The notes under the pieces: generated by a model
What the model was told of the DNA's origin: nothing
The model's database searches: none
What the model saw: only the letters and a program-made list of their open reading frames with translations
NCBI GenBank assembly: GCA_029216955.1
Contig: JANAVB010005597.1
Coordinates: 44,389,466 to 44,453,465 of the forward strand
From: Iris pallida
Lineage: Eukaryota; Streptophyta; Magnoliopsida; Asparagales; Iridaceae
DNA: 64,000 nt
Direction of reading: 5' to 3'
Made by a program: the position numbers and the translations under genes
In this document: in pieces, positions 63,101-64,000 of the stretch
Layout: every line of letters begins with the position of its first letter
How positions within the stretch are numbered: the first letter of the stretch is position 1

Positions 63101-63255
63101 ATCACTTTCTTCGAGATCATCAGCTCAAAGGTGATGTTTGTCTTGAATTTATTGACACCACTCATCAACTTGCTGATATTTTCACCAAACCCCTTTCTGA
63201 AGATCGATTCACTTTCATTTGCGGCGAACTCGGTCTCCTTCATCTCTCTGATTGA
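60166..63255 (+). CDS. copia 3 pol: protease, integrase, reverse transcriptase, RNase H
   Basis: An uninterrupted 1029-codon frame. Order: protease with DSGCSRHMTG (residues about 14-23); GAG-pre-integrase with RLGHANMDT; integrase with the HHCC region, MDLFGPS, RSDHGGEF and QQNGVVERKNRT; a variable linker; RT with MDVKSAFLNG, LYGLKQAPRAWY and YVDD in QIYVDDIIFGS; and RNase H with SDADFAGC, STTEAEYIA and HIEIRHHFLRD. This is Sirevirus/Maximus-type pol. The frame is +1 to gag. The overlap (60166-60188) could reflect programmed shifting, or a 2-base loss near the join, since TNPSHARSKW follows a GVT-like context. The ATG at 60166 may be incidental. This is the best preserved polyprotein part in the window. 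Confidence 0.92.
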   Translation: MTNPSHARSKWILDSGCSRHMTGDASLFTTLSMKKEGHVSFGNNLKGYIIGNGNIGSPPYPCINNICLVTNLKHNLLSISHLTDNGYDIKFVKLKCYITDSSNRTIVYEGIRENNIYVLYLVEGTNNDRCLVAKNDESWLWHMRLGHANMDTISRLASKKLVRGLPSIPFKKDMVCEECEKSKLTKSSFKSINSVSTTRPLQLIHMDLFGPSRVASLGGKLYAFVLVDNFSRFTWVIFLACKSDTFREFVAFCKRVQNEKGFSINKIRSDHGGEFDNVDFKRFCEKNGFGHDFACFRTPQQNGVVERKNRTLGDMARVMLNQYKLPQYFWAEAVNTACHVINRVLIRPITKKTPYELWFNKIPSIEYFKVFGCNCFILNIKDNLGKFEEKAYEGIFLGYSTHSKGFRVFNKRSLVVEESINVSFNELNSSTFSSSEDIDDISFGLENSSIEDRPSSSNNEVVTPSKESPPLEPPPKDLPREWRFVTNHPKELIIGDPSSNVSTRSATRDLCANVAFISQLEPKNVNDAFLDEFWMIAMQEELNQFERSKVWELVPKPSNHPIIGTKWVFRNKLNEDGLVTRNKARLVAQGYNQEEGIDYDETYAPVARLESIRMLCAFACFNDFKLFQMDVKSAFLNGIIKEEVYVKQPPGFEDFQFPNHVFKLHKALYGLKQAPRAWYERLSSFLVSHNFSKGKVDTTLFIKSHDGTLLLVQIYVDDIIFGSTNNTLCVEFAKVMQEEFEMSMMGELSFFLGLQIKQGPKGTFINQAKYTRDLLKRFDLDSSKSMRTPMATTTKLDNDEDGTSVDIRKYRGMIGSLLYLTASRPDIMFSVCLCTRYQANPKESHLTVVKRIFRYLKGTINMGLWYPKSSSFELHGFSDADFAGCKLDRKSTSGTCQFLGKSLVSWFSKKQNSVALSTTEAEYIAAGCCCAQILWMTQTLVDYGISSHCIPIKCDNTSSINLTKNPICHSCTKHIEIRHHFLRDHQLKGDVCLEFIDTTHQLADIFTKPLSEDRFTFICGELGLLHLSD

Positions 63256-63708
63256 GTTTTTTTTCTGCTTTATCGAATTTTTCGTAGGAATTTCGCAAAT
63301 ATCCGTCGGATAATCCGTTCATTTCCAGCAAGTTTCCCTGGACTAGTTCGAAAAATCCGCCGGACTATCGCGGAACTCCGCCGGATCTTCCGCATTTATT
63401 GCCCTCCGTAATTTCCGGCTGCAAACGGCTACCCTATTAATGGGACATGACTTTTCACCTACCCTCTTTATTGTCCATCAGTACTTTATCCGGATCTTCC
63501 GTCGGAAAACCGGTATAATCCGCCGGATTTTTCGACTTTCGGGCACAGGCGCGAAATCCGAAGCGCCACGCGCCTCTCCGTCCGTTCATTTCCCCTCTCT
63601 ATCCGTTCCAAACCATTATGACTCTTCATTACACCCCTCTACTCTCTATAAACTACTTCCTCTCTCTCCTTTTCACCACCATCCACACTTTCATCCCTCT
63701 CCTCCTCC
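63256..63708 (+). other. spacer between pol and the third ORF, with LTR-like palindromes
   Basis: Contains TCCGTCGGA, TCCGCCGGA and related motifs at about 63302, 63357, 63378, 63498 and 63518, like those of the LTR array. No LTR start or PBS is present. No coding frame is recognised. Confidence 0.6.
63646..63653 (+). promoter_or_regulatory. TATA-like site before the envelope-like ORF
   Basis: TATAAACT inside ACTCTCTATAAACTACTTCC, 56 bases before the ATG and followed by a C/T-rich leader, the usual layout of a plant core promoter. Whether it is used is unknown. Confidence 0.4.
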
Positions 63709-64000
63709 ATGGCCTTTCACACAAAGCGTCAGCGCCATGATGGCAGTTCCTCCTCCGCCCAGCCTCCTTCCGTTGCCCTCTTCGTCCCTCAACCGTCTCA
63801 AGGCCACAATCCAGCCATTTTCAAGTCGGCCTCTCACTCCCGGGAGTGGTTCTCCTTCTTTCACAAGGCTCCCATCTGCGTCGGCAAACCCATTTCCTGG
63901 ATCAATTTTAAAGACCATCGTGATCACTTCCGTTTCGCCCGCATCGATCAACTCCTCGAGCGTCAGGTCAACTTTTATCCCCATGCCATCCGCATGTTCT
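63709..64000 (+). CDS. envelope-like / putative plant transposon protein ORF of copia 3, partial
   Basis: An ATG after a pyrimidine-rich leader opens a frame of 97 codons that continues past the window. The start is Ser/Pro-rich; then comes a segment with WINFKDHRDHFRFARI and a following RQVNFYPHAIRMF. This resembles the so-called putative plant transposon protein domain found in the third ORF of envelope-bearing Sireviruses (SIRE1/Maximus type). Codon use is strongly C-ending, unlike the AT-rich pol. Membrane segments, if any, would lie downstream. It could instead be an unrelated captured gene; the domain match is from memory of the family pattern. Confidence 0.62.
   Translation, partial: MAFHTKRQRHDGSSSSAQPPSVALFVPQPSQGHNPAIFKSASHSREWFSFFHKAPICVGKPISWINFKDHRDHFRFARIDQLLERQVNFYPHAIRMF

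Noticed and set aside
63691..63984. Minus-strand frame of 97 codons at the window end
   Set aside because: It is antisense to the envelope-like ORF, which has the better start context, leader and family resemblance.

Overview
The window is nuclear DNA of a flowering plant. The evidence is two plant host genes with introns (an EPF-like secreted peptide gene and a GH10 xylanase with CBM22 modules), tRNA-derived SINEs, MITEs, and a dense nest of Ty1/copia, Ty3/gypsy chromovirus and LINE elements of plant type. The sequence alone does not let me name the species. Almost everything outside the two host genes is transposable element DNA.

Layout. 1-2130: gene-poor edge, possibly the last codons of a gene that starts before the window. 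2141-11069: a foldback/MULE-like element with 10-bp target duplications, split by element A (2957-10275). Element A is a young non-coding LTR retrotransposon with two full 2185-bp LTRs. 11702-12259 (minus): an EPFL-type peptide gene in three exons. 12852-16889: a SINE with perfect target duplications, MITE-like elements, microsatellites and AT-rich filler. 16890-22285: the 5' LTR and about half of a Tekay-like chromovirus (gypsy 1). 22286-24651: a reversed LTR (LTR B) related to element A. 24652-35087 (minus): a decayed LINE split by a copia element (copia 1, 29653-34607) that lacks its 3' LTR. 35088-35907: a (TA)n block with inverted units. 37465-41446: the GH10 xylanase gene in five coding exons, with a Tourist-like MITE in an intron. 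42250-44190 (minus): an old copia remnant. 44191-47504: copia 2, same family as copia 1 but on the opposite strand. 47505-56951: gypsy 2, inserted in copia 2, nearly complete, with a 3' LTR that is internally deleted and cut short. 56952-64000: a Sirevirus-type copia (copia 3) with LTR, gag, an intact pol frame and the start of an envelope-like third reading frame that runs off the window.

How the parts relate. The two host genes are unlinked in function. One encodes a cysteine-rich signalling peptide and the other a cell-wall enzyme. Both reading frames look intact. The retroelements record successive insertion: copia 2 into the old copia, gypsy 2 into copia 2, copia 1 into the LINE, LTR B into gypsy 1, and element A into the foldback element. 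Several missing halves (the 3' half of gypsy 1, the 5' half of the element owning LTR B, the 3' part of copia 2) imply large deletions, most visibly at the (TA)n block near 35.1-35.9 kb and at the junction at 56951/56952. Most internal stop codons in the old polyproteins can be explained by C-to-T or G-to-A changes, as expected in methylated, silenced DNA.

The most unusual points are: element A sharing its LTR terminus and 3' internal block with the chromoviruses; a copia element missing exactly its 3' LTR; a LINE frame joined without poly(A) to the end of an LTR element; three LTR types that each carry tandem arrays of short palindromes; and a TATA-like site just before the Sirevirus envelope-like ORF.
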